Source: Avanaerovorax sp964442135
Lineage (GTDB): Bacteria; Bacillota; Clostridia; Peptostreptococcales; Anaerovoracaceae
Assembly (NCBI GenBank): GCA_964442135.1
Contig: CAYTYN010000024.1
Coordinates: forward strand, 1-21,780
DNA length: 21,780 nt
Reading direction: 5' to 3'
The notes beneath the pieces are model-generated. The model made no database searches. It was not told where the DNA came from and saw nothing but the letters and a program-made list of their open reading frames with translations. A program made the translations under genes and the position numbers. Within the stretch, counting starts at the first letter, position 1. Every line of letters starts with the position of its first letter. This document shows, piece by piece, positions 1 to 6,761 of the stretch.

Positions 1-50
1 ACGTAGTGATTTTGGATCCCATGTTCCCCCGACGGCAGAAATCAGGCCTT

Positions 51-86
51 ATAAAGAAAAAATTCCAGCTGCTTCAGCAGCTGGAA
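51..86 (-). terminator. Rho-independent terminator of the SPFH/ABC operon
   Basis: On the minus strand a perfect 10-bp stem (63-72 with 77-86) closes a 4-base loop and is followed directly by a run of six T and then CTTTAT. It lies about 150 bases past the stop codon of the ABC permease. The 150 bases between stop and stem hold no convincing gene; I see only short reading frames without ribosome-binding sites. Confidence 0.9.
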
Positions 87-237
87 CCTCCGGCAGACGA
101 TGAGGAGGAGCTTCTGGAAGCTGCTCTCTCATGCCGGCCGAGAAAAATCATTATCAAGCGTCCGTCTAAGGGTCCCTTCCTCGCAGGCCGCAAGCCGTCC
201 TACTCTGTCAAATCCGGAAACATACGGTACGACTGCA

Positions 238-1848
238 TCATCCTGCCAGCCTGTTCCACATCCTGACACCCGCCGTCCTGATCAGATAGATGAGCACTGC
301 GGACAGCAGGGCGAAGAAGGCGAACACGGCTACGGTGTACCTATCCGCAGTGAGTCCTGTCTTTCTTATGACAAAGATATAGAGAGCCGTCGGCGCGGCC
401 ACGGCGATCATTCCCACCGTCATGGTGATAAACACAGACATACCCTGCTTCACAGCCGCAGTCTCGTTTGCCCAGTCCAGCTTTGGAAAGATCACGTTCA
501 TAATCACGCCCAGAAGGGCGAAGAACACTGTAAGAGCTAAAGGCACCGCCACGACCATGATTCTTCCGATAATGCTCATGCTAAAGGAAAGCTCCAACAC
601 AGCTGCTGAAATCAGGATGAACGGCAGGCTTATAACCACGTGAGTCCAAGCCTTTGTCATCAGTAGGTCACCCTCCTTTAGAGGCAGCGACTTTAAAATC
701 CACAGGGTCTTCCCTTCCAAAGAGATGCCGGGAGCTGATATGGTCACCATGGAAGCTAAAAATCCCATAATGACGCACAACACGGCGCCGGTCATCGTCC
801 CGCTTGGATCCAGAACGGCTGCGATCTGGGCGATATCCCCTTTCCCCGCCTGGTACCGGAGAATGACCGCTACTATCGGCATGAACACCAGACCTATCCC
901 TGCGTTGAACATATATGTCGGGCTCCCCAGGAAGTACGCTATATCCTTTCTGATCAAAGCCTGCTTCGAGCCTCTGACCTTTAGGGCTTTAGCCTTGTAC
1001 TTTATCTTCTTCCCTCCCCTGTTAGCAGTAGCTATCCTTATGAAGCATGAGGATATGACATAGTATACTGCGGCGAAGGGAATTATGGCGAACAGGGCGA
1101 ATATCCCGAAAGCGGCAAAGCTTCCTTCGTATATTCCCGTTCCCAGGTAGTAAAACGGCATCAGAGTTTTCCTTATCACTTCTCCTATGACCTCGCCGTT
1201 TTCCACCAGCACACCCAGATACCTCTGCCACATGAAGCACATGTACAGGTAACCCATGAACAGGATCACACTAAGTGTGATTACGGCTAAATTCTTCCTC
1301 CTCATCCGCGAGCTTACCAATGCGATAAGCCATCCCGCCATAGCCGACACCGCCATTACCATGACGGGCAGCAGAAGAAGGCTTAAGATCATTATGATGA
1401 GGGACGCCGCGGAAAACCCCTGATTTATTATGTACACTACCGCGGCCGGAATGAACACCATGAGCTCCAGCGTCAGATTAAGCCCCATAAGTGACACCAT
1501 CTTGGACAAGAGTATGCTGCTTGGCTTTATAGGCATGGCGAGAAGCAGCTCATTGTCCTTAGCTTCGAATATCTGGTTCTGAGTGGTGAACACGCTTCCT
1601 ATGAAGCACAGGAGGAATATCATCAGACCCATTAAGGCGAAATACAGCCACCCCAGTCCCGTTTCCACGAACGCGCTGCAGATTTTGTTGAAGAACACAG
1701 CGAACACCCACATGAATATAGCCACCGTGTATGTGATGAGTATGGCGTACAGGATCACCTTACTCTTTTTCATGGATTTTTTCTCTGAACCGGTGAGAAA
1801 TCCGGAAAAAAGGGCGCTTGTACTTATCTTTAACAGTTTAAAAAGCAT
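238..1848 (-). CDS. ABC transporter permease, large polytopic membrane protein
   Basis: Predicted 536-residue integral membrane subunit of an ABC transporter. About a dozen hydrophobic segments are spread from residue 30 to the C-terminus, separated by short basic loops (for example KSKK near residue 25 and RMRRKN near 180). There is no nucleotide-binding motif, so the energy must come from the ATPase encoded just upstream. The start has a strong AGGAGGAGG site, and only 9 bases separate it from the ATPase stop, so the two are surely cotranscribed. It resembles the large ABC-2-like permeases of about 500-550 residues that Clostridia pair with a single ATPase. The substrate cannot be read from sequence; export of a peptide, lipid or drug is possible. 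Last gene of the SPFH-RHH-ABC operon. Confidence 0.85.
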   Translation of the reverse strand: MLFKLLKISTSALFSGFLTGSEKKSMKKSKVILYAILITYTVAIFMWVFAVFFNKICSAFVETGLGWLYFALMGLMIFLLCFIGSVFTTQNQIFEAKDNELLLAMPIKPSSILLSKMVSLMGLNLTLELMVFIPAAVVYIINQGFSAASLIIMILSLLLLPVMVMAVSAMAGWLIALVSSRMRRKNLAVITLSVILFMGYLYMCFMWQRYLGVLVENGEVIGEVIRKTLMPFYYLGTGIYEGSFAAFGIFALFAIIPFAAVYYVISSCFIRIATANRGGKKIKYKAKALKVRGSKQALIRKDIAYFLGSPTYMFNAGIGLVFMPIVAVILRYQAGKGDIAQIAAVLDPSGTMTGAVLCVIMGFLASMVTISAPGISLEGKTLWILKSLPLKEGDLLMTKAWTHVVISLPFILISAAVLELSFSMSIIGRIMVVAVPLALTVFFALLGVIMNVIFPKLDWANETAAVKQGMSVFITMTVGMIAVAAPTALYIFVIRKTGLTADRYTVAVFAFFALLSAVLIYLIRTAGVRMWNRLAG

Positions 1849-1857
1849 AACCTCCTC

Positions 1858-2562
1858 CTATTCCGCCAGCTCCAGAAATACGTTTTCCAGGGAACCGTCT
1901 CCCTTTACCTCGTCCATGGTTCCCCACGTCACCAGCCGTCCCTGCTTTATTATGGCAACTTTGTCGCAAAGCTTTTCCGCCACCTCCAGGACATGGGTTG
2001 AGAAGAATATGGCGCCGCCTTCATCGCAGTGCTTTCTCATCATCTCTTTCAGTATATGGGACGCCTTAGGGTCCAGTCCGACAAAAGGCTCATCCATTAT
2101 TATCAGCTCCGGCGAATGTATGAAAGCCGATATGATAGCCAGCTTCTGTTTCATCCCGTGGGAATAAGCCTTTACAGGCTGAGCCAGATCATCGGTCAGC
2201 CCCAGCTTATCGGCCAGCTCTTTAATCTTAGCCTCTCTGGTCGCCTTGTCCACCTGAAAGACGTCTGCGATGAAGTTCAGGTATTTTATTCCGGAAAGGA
2301 ATTCATACATGTCAGGATTGTCGGGTATATATGCCAGCTTCTTCTTACAGGCCATGGGATCGGCCTTTATAGAGGTGCCGTCGATGAGGATCTCTCCCCG
2401 GTCGAAGGACAAAATCCCGCAGCAGGCTTTGATGGTAGTGGTCTTACCGGCTCCGTTATGGCCGATGAAACCGTATATTTCGCCCTTTTCAATGTGCAAA
2501 GTAAGATCATCCACCGCCTTCACCTCGCCGTAGATCTTCGTAAGATGGTCGATTTTCAGCAT
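1858..2562 (-). CDS. ABC transporter ATP-binding protein
   Basis: Nucleotide-binding subunit of 234 residues that powers the neighbouring permease. All hallmarks are present: Walker A GHNGAGKTT (34-42), signature SHGMKQ (134-139, with H where LSGGQ has G), Walker B LIIMDEP (153-159) and switch histidine H190 in STH. The layout matches ATPases of ABC-2 exporters. An in-frame ATG 30 bases further upstream is possible, but I chose the ATG at 2562 because AAGGAGAAAAGTA precedes it and the N-terminus MLKIDHLTKIYG fits the family. This ATG shares its A with the TAA stop of the RHH gene (1-base overlap), implying translational coupling. Substrate unknown. Confidence 0.93.
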   Translation of the reverse strand: MLKIDHLTKIYGEVKAVDDLTLHIEKGEIYGFIGHNGAGKTTTIKACCGILSFDRGEILIDGTSIKADPMACKKKLAYIPDNPDMYEFLSGIKYLNFIADVFQVDKATREAKIKELADKLGLTDDLAQPVKAYSHGMKQKLAIISAFIHSPELIIMDEPFVGLDPKASHILKEMMRKHCDEGGAIFFSTHVLEVAEKLCDKVAIIKQGRLVTWGTMDEVKGDGSLENVFLELAE

Positions 2563-2840
2563 TACTTTTCTCCTTTTCGTTTTTTTACGCACTCACTCAG
2601 CAGAAACTCGATCTGTCCGTTGATAGACCTGAAATCGTCCTCCGCCCATTGGGCTATATCCTCCCACAGGGAGGGTGAAAGGCGGAGAATAATCTGTTTT
2701 CTCCCCTTTTCCTTCAGCTTCAGCGCCTTCTCCTTTTCCTTCAGCTCGGCTTCCATTTTTTCCAGCTGGGCCAGCTTCTTCAGCAGTTTTTCCTCTCTCT
2801 CTGAAACACCTTCCCAATCCGGATTTTTATTAGCATTCAT
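2562..2840 (-). CDS. Small coiled-coil protein with Arc-type ribbon-helix-helix domain
   Basis: A 92-residue protein in two parts. Residues 12-46 are a highly charged heptad-rich helix (E, K, L), probably a coiled coil. Residues 47-88 have an Arc/CopG-like ribbon-helix-helix pattern: a strand KQIILRLSP, a helix SLWEDIAQWAEDD, and a second helix starting SINGQIEFLLSECV. RHH proteins bind DNA as dimers through the strand. Position 2 in an operon with a membrane scaffold and an ABC exporter suggests a local regulator, perhaps binding the phased repeats at its own promoter (3904-3932). A GAGGAG site lies 6 bases before the ATG and 12 bases separate it from the SPFH stop. DNA binding is inferred from the fold pattern; some Arc-like proteins in this context may only mediate protein contacts. 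Confidence 0.8.
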   Translation of the reverse strand: MNANKNPDWEGVSEREEKLLKKLAQLEKMEAELKEKEKALKLKEKGRKQIILRLSPSLWEDIAQWAEDDFRSINGQIEFLLSECVKKRKGEK

Positions 2841-2852
2841 CTTTACTCCTCA

Positions 2853-3878
2853 TCAGTAGATGCTGCCGCTGTTAATCACTGGCTGTGTGTCCTTCTCCGA
2901 GCAGAGCACAACCATGAGATTGGATACCATGGCAGCCTTTCTCTCTTCGTCCAGGAATACCATTTCCTCTTCGCTTAACTTATCTATGGCCATCTTCACC
3001 ATGCCCACGGCGCCCTCTACGATCTTAGCCCTGGCCGCTATTACGGCCGAAGCCTGCTGTCTCTTAAGCATTGCCGCCGCAATCTCTTCCGCGTATGCCA
3101 GATGGGTTATCCTAACCTCTACGATCTCAAGCCCCGCGAACTCTACCTTTTCAGCTAACGCTTTCCTCATAGTCTCGGCGATCTCCTGCGAGCTTCCCCT
3201 TAAGGTCTTCTCGTTGTTCTCATCGGATCTTATGTCTGATTCAGCAAAATCGTAAGGATAGAGCCTTGCTGTGTTCCTTATGGTGGAATCGGTCTGGATG
3301 GATAAAAACTCGCTGTAATCCTCTACATTGAACACGGCCTTTGTCGGATTCACAACTCTCCATATCACCACGGCGCCTATGACTATAGGATTTCCCATCA
3401 CGTCATTTACCTTCTGGACACCGTTGTTTAAGGTGATATCCTTAAGGGATACTGTCTTTTTAGCGTTTATCTTAGGAGCTGCCGATGCAGCACCCTTTTT
3501 AAAATTTTCGGCTTTTTCCATCTCATTGACCTTATCGTTTAAGGCTTTAGTGTACGCCGGATTGTTAGAGCAGGTAAAAGGATTTACGAAGTAGAATCCG
3601 GACTCCATTATGGTTCCGTAGTATTTCCCGAACAGGGTCAGAACCAAAGCCTCATTGGGGCCGACTATTTTCAGTCCGAAGTACAGTACAGGCGTGGCTA
3701 CGACCCCTGTAATGCATACGCCCAGCAAGATTCCTCCTACAAGGCTGTCTCCCCTATCCAGAAAAATAGCTCCGGCTATGATGCCTATGATGAATAGGAT
3801 TAACAGCATCGTAGTTAGTATGAGGACGGCCATTCCGCCCCTCGGCTTTATGATCTTCTGTTCAACATCTCTGTTCAT
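2853..3878 (-). CDS. SPFH/band-7 domain membrane protein
   Basis: A 341-residue flotillin/slipin-like scaffold. Two membrane segments lie near the N-terminus (about 17-40 and 46-68). The SPFH core then begins around VGPNEALVLTLFGKYYGT (73-90), continues through PIVIGAVVIWRVVNPTKAVFNVEDY, and ends in an Ala/Glu-rich helix (LKRQQASAVIAARAKIVEGAV) typical of oligomerising band-7 proteins. These proteins form large rings that organise membrane domains and often guard membrane-bound partners. It is first in an operon with an RHH protein and an ABC ATPase/permease, so it may scaffold that transporter or respond to the same membrane stress. The start has AGGAGGATAGTTGAT before the ATG. Family is clear, cellular role unknown. 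Confidence 0.9.
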   Translation of the reverse strand: MNRDVEQKIIKPRGGMAVLILTTMLLILFIIGIIAGAIFLDRGDSLVGGILLGVCITGVVATPVLYFGLKIVGPNEALVLTLFGKYYGTIMESGFYFVNPFTCSNNPAYTKALNDKVNEMEKAENFKKGAASAAPKINAKKTVSLKDITLNNGVQKVNDVMGNPIVIGAVVIWRVVNPTKAVFNVEDYSEFLSIQTDSTIRNTARLYPYDFAESDIRSDENNEKTLRGSSQEIAETMRKALAEKVEFAGLEIVEVRITHLAYAEEIAAAMLKRQQASAVIAARAKIVEGAVGMVKMAIDKLSEEEMVFLDEERKAAMVSNLMVVLCSEKDTQPVINSGSIY

Positions 3879-3903
3879 ATCAACTATCCTCCTATGTGAT
3901 CTG

Positions 3904-3932
3904 ATATTATTTTGATATCATATTTATATCAT
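3904..3932 (-). repeat. Three 7-bp direct repeats at 11-bp spacing (candidate operator)
   Basis: On the minus strand the heptamers ATGATAT (3926-3932), ATGATAT (3915-3921) and ATAATAT (3904-3910) begin exactly 11 bases apart, one helical turn. They start in the -10 box and run through the expected transcription start toward the ribosome-binding site. Spacing is read directly; an operator role is inferred from the RHH protein in the operon. Confidence 0.55.
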
Positions 3933-3951
3933 TTTTTATGGCATGTGTCAA
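3923..3951 (-). promoter_or_regulatory. Sigma-A-type promoter of the SPFH/RHH/ABC operon
   Basis: TTGACA (3946-3951), a 17-base spacer, then TATAAA (3923-3928). It sits about 45 bases upstream of the SPFH start codon, facing away from aroK. Confidence 0.8.
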
Positions 3952-4013
3952 GACCCGACCTGTAAATAATATGTTAAATCTCAGTAAGGTCTTTCTTTTT
4001 TTTCCCGTCGGGT

Positions 4014-4019
4014 TATAAT
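4014..4019 (+). promoter_or_regulatory. Probable -10 box for aroK
   Basis: A perfect TATAAT 21 bases before the aroK ATG. No good -35 box lies 17 bases upstream (only a T-rich CTTTCT), so the promoter would be weak or activator-dependent. The transcript leader would be very short, about 15 bases. Confidence 0.5.
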
Positions 4020-4040
4020 TTATGAGATAGGAGAATAGCT

Positions 4041-4568
4041 ATGCAGAGTAAAAATATTTACCTTATAGGTTTCATGGGCGCCGGAAAATCCACTGTCGCC
4101 GCCTCTTTGGCGAGTCTGGGAGACGCCCTCGTAGTAGAAATGGATGAAGCGATCGCGGAGCGGGCAGCCATGTCCATCCCCGATATATTCAGGACAAAGG
4201 GTGAAGAGGCCTTCAGGGCCATGGAGACAGATCTTCTCAGAGAGCTTGCCCTTGAAGGAAAAAAAGGCGCCGTCGTATCCTGCGGCGGAGGTGCGGCTCT
4301 CAGGGAAGAGAACGTCACCCTCATGCGCCGGGGAGGGACGGTGGTACTCCTTTCCGTAAAGCCGGAAACCGTTCTCCGGCGTATTTCCGGAGACGCTAAC
4401 CGTCCCATTCTGGCCGCCTGCAAAACCGCCGATGATGTTAAGGCTTTGATGGAGAAACGGCTTCCGTATTACGAAAAAGCCGCTGACCTCACCGTGCCCG
4501 CGGACAGCGGAACTCCTGATGAGATCGCGGCTCATATTCTCTCCCTGTTATTGGACAAAAGCAGCTGA
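4041..4568 (+). CDS. aroK: Shikimate kinase
   Basis: Phosphorylates shikimate to shikimate-3-phosphate with ATP in the aromatic amino-acid (chorismate) pathway; cytosolic. At 175 residues it has the usual family length. The P-loop is GFMGAGKST (10-18); shikimate-binding D35 sits in EMDEAI, where most family members have Asp rather than Glu at the first acidic position (33). R59 in EAFRAME, CGGGA (81-85), the lid arginine in NRPIL (R121) and R140 in RLPYY complete the active site, so it should be functional. A GATAGGAG site precedes the ATG. It is the only intact plus-strand gene here, and no other shikimate-pathway gene is adjacent, which is unusual because aroK is often clustered. Confidence 0.93.
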   Translation: MQSKNIYLIGFMGAGKSTVAASLASLGDALVVEMDEAIAERAAMSIPDIFRTKGEEAFRAMETDLLRELALEGKKGAVVSCGGGAALREENVTLMRRGGTVVLLSVKPETVLRRISGDANRPILAACKTADDVKALMEKRLPYYEKAADLTVPADSGTPDEIAAHILSLLLDKSS

Positions 4569-4606
4569 CAAAAACAGCTTAAAACAGCAGGTGCGCAACA
4601 AAGGCT

Positions 4607-5905
4607 CTACCTTCTCACGTTGAAAGCGCCGAATCCCGGATATACGGCTGCGGCGCCCAGCTCCTCCTCTATTCGCAGAAGCCTGTTGTATTTGGCAACT
4701 CTCTCGCTCCTGCTCGGCGCTCCCGTCTTAATCTGACAGGTGTTAAGAGCCACCGCCAGGTCGGCTATCGTCGTGTCTTCAGTTTCACCTGACCTGTGAG
4801 AGGTTACGGCAGTATAACCGGCCTTGTGAGCCATCTTTATAGCCTCAAGGGTCTCGGAAACGGTGCCTATCTGATTAAGCTTGATGAGAATTGAATTACC
4901 GCACCCAAGTGAAATGCCCTTTTCCAGTCTGGACGTGTTCGTCACGAAGAGATCGTCTCCAACCAGCTGAACCTTGTCGCCCAATTTTTCGGTAAGAAGC
5001 TTCCAGCCATCCCAATCCTCTTCGTCCAGGCCATCCTCCAGGGATATGATCGGATACTTCTCACAGAGATCCGCCCAGTGACCCGCCAATTCCTCCGAGG
5101 TATACTTCTTTCCGCATTTTGGAAGGATATATTCCCCCTTCTTCGCTCCCTTCCACTCGCTGGCCGCGGCGTCGAGAGCCAAGAGGAAATCCTTTCCCGG
5201 TTCGTATCCGGCCTCTTCTATAGCCTTCAAAATGTACCCTATAGCATCTTCATCGCTCTTCAGATCGGGAGCGAATCCCCCTTCATCTCCGACGGAAGTC
5301 GCAAGACCGTCTTTCTTCAGGAGGGCCTGCAGGCTGTGGAATACCTCAGCGCACTGACGGAGTGCCTCTCTGAAAGAAGCTGCTCCCGCAGGCATGATCA
5401 TGAACTCCTGCACGTCCACCGTATTAGCGGCGTGTGCTCCTCCATTGAGTATATTCATCATCGGAACAGGCAGTCTGTTAGCCGATATGCCGCCTATGAA
5501 TTTATACAGCGGTAGCTCCAGGGACGCAGAGGCGGCACGGGCGCAGGCGATGGAAACAGCCAGCATGGCGTTAGCTCCCAGCTTTGATTTATCCTGAGTA
5601 CCATCAGCTTCTATCATAGCCTTGTCTATGGCGTAAATGTCCGATGCGTCCATATCCATAAGCAGTCTGTCTATAACGGTATTAACATTCTCTACCGCCT
5701 TCAGGACTCCCTTCCCTCCGAATCTGGCCTTATCTCCGTCGCGAAGCTCCAGAGCCTCGAATTCACCTGTGGAGGCTCCGCTTGGAGCGACCCCTGTCCC
5801 TACGGTGCCGTCTGAAAGAAGAACCTGAGCCTCTACAGTGGGATTCCCTCTGGAATCGAGGATTTCTCTTCCTATAACCTGCTCAATCATCAAATACTGT
5901 TTCAT
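4607..5905 (-). CDS. eno: Enolase (phosphopyruvate hydratase)
   Basis: Interconverts 2-phosphoglycerate and phosphoenolpyruvate in glycolysis; a Mg-dependent cytosolic enzyme, also part of RNA degradosomes in some bacteria. The 432-residue length is standard. Hallmarks: GREILDSRGNPTVE near the N-terminus, PSGASTGEFEALELRDGD (41-58), NGGAHAANTVDVQEFMIMP with the conserved His, GDEGGFAPD with the catalytic Glu, LEDGLDEEDW, the catalytic Lys in LIKLNQIGT, and SHRSGETEDT. The start is fixed by AAAGGAGGAAACA before the ATG. It follows the MinD-like gene by 45 bases with no terminator between, so it is probably the last gene of the mre operon rather than part of a glycolytic cluster (no gap, pgk or tpi nearby). 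Confidence 0.98.
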   Translation of the reverse strand: MKQYLMIEQVIGREILDSRGNPTVEAQVLLSDGTVGTGVAPSGASTGEFEALELRDGDKARFGGKGVLKAVENVNTVIDRLLMDMDASDIYAIDKAMIEADGTQDKSKLGANAMLAVSIACARAASASLELPLYKFIGGISANRLPVPMMNILNGGAHAANTVDVQEFMIMPAGAASFREALRQCAEVFHSLQALLKKDGLATSVGDEGGFAPDLKSDEDAIGYILKAIEEAGYEPGKDFLLALDAAASEWKGAKKGEYILPKCGKKYTSEELAGHWADLCEKYPIISLEDGLDEEDWDGWKLLTEKLGDKVQLVGDDLFVTNTSRLEKGISLGCGNSILIKLNQIGTVSETLEAIKMAHKAGYTAVTSHRSGETEDTTIADLAVALNTCQIKTGAPSRSERVAKYNRLLRIEEELGAAAVYPGFGAFNVRR

Positions 5906-5950
5906 TGTTTCCTCCTTTTATCTGAATTTTTTCTTTTAACCTATGGTAAT

Positions 5951-6694
5951 CTATTCCTCATCCGCCGGAGTGTCACGGAGTGTTATCCGTTCAGCGATTC
6001 TGCGGAAGTTTTCGCTTATATACGTTTCCTCCTTTAAGACGATGGGTACCCCTAAATTGGTAGATATCTGTATGTTGTTGTCCTGCGGTATTATCCCTGC
6101 TATCTCAGGCTTCAGAACCGAAGATATCTCAGAGAGCTTCGGTGCGTAGCCTGAAGTCATCAACTCCGCCATCGCTTTGTTCACCACCAGCCACTTTTTC
6201 TTTATGCCCAGCTCAGTAAGCTCTCTGTCCAGATTATCCGCGTCTCTGATTGCGGAATACTCGGGATTTATAACTATGATGGCCTCGTCCGCTCCGGCGG
6301 CCGCCAGAACCAGTCCGTCGTCAATGCCTGACGGCGAGTCTATTATCACGTAATCATAGGTGTTTTTCAGCTTTTCGCATAGTACCCTCATGTGAAGGGG
6401 CGTAAGGGTGCCGTCATCTCTCACAGGAGAGGCCGCCATCATATAGAGGCTTTCGAAACGTTTATCTCTTATGAGAGCCTGCTTTATCCTGCAAAATCCT
6501 GTAAGTACATCGTAAACATCGTATACCACGCTGTCCTCCAGGCCGAGATACAGATCCAGATTTCTCAGTCCCAGATCCATATCCATGACCACGACCCGAT
6601 ATCCCTTCATAGCGAGAATGGCACCGAAGTTCACGGCGAACATCGTCTTTCCCGTACCGCCTTTTCCGGATGTAACCAAGTACGTCTTTCCCAT
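5951..6694 (-). CDS. minD: MinD-like ParA-family ATPase
   Basis: A 247-residue deviant-Walker ATPase of the MinD/ParA group. Walker A is KGGTGKT (11-17) with the signature Lys11; MDMDLGLRNLDLYLGLED is very close to canonical MinD, and IIDSPSGIDDG and VNPEYSAIRDADN also match. True MinD sits on the membrane and recruits MinC to block off-centre FtsZ rings. It is shorter than usual (about 265-270), and the end, FRRIAERITLRDTPADEE, is acidic rather than an amphipathic basic helix, so the classic membrane-targeting sequence seems absent. The ATG at 6694 was chosen because GGAGGAAATA precedes it; an ATG at 6721 lacks a good site. It follows mrdA by 67 bases, where many Firmicutes carry minC first. 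Confidence 0.85.
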   Translation of the reverse strand: MGKTYLVTSGKGGTGKTMFAVNFGAILAMKGYRVVVMDMDLGLRNLDLYLGLEDSVVYDVYDVLTGFCRIKQALIRDKRFESLYMMAASPVRDDGTLTPLHMRVLCEKLKNTYDYVIIDSPSGIDDGLVLAAAGADEAIIVINPEYSAIRDADNLDRELTELGIKKKWLVVNKAMAELMTSGYAPKLSEISSVLKPEIAGIIPQDNNIQISTNLGVPIVLKEETYISENFRRIAERITLRDTPADEE

Positions 6695-6761
6695 TATTTC
6701 CTCCAAACACCGCCCTTGCATCTCTCTTGGGCCGTCACGCCTGCTGCATTTTATTCCTTAC

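Noticed and set aside
6..266. Plus-strand frame of 86 residues at the left edge
   Set aside because: It reads through the minus-strand terminator stem and into the permease stop region, has no convincing ribosome-binding site, and has a biased composition typical of a shadow frame.
2029..2859. Long plus-strand open frame of 276 residues opposite the ABC ATPase and RHH genes
   Set aside because: It is antisense to two clearly recognisable genes, and its Ser/Phe-rich end simply mirrors the Lys/Glu-rich coiled coil on the other strand.
4562..4606. Bidirectional terminator between aroK and eno
   Set aside because: Only a 5-bp AGCTG/CAGCT stem with a 7-base loop and a weak T stretch on the minus side; too weak to call.
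6695..6761. A short minC or regulator between mrdA and the MinD-like gene
   Set aside because: Only 67 bases are available and the one ATG frame closes after three codons.
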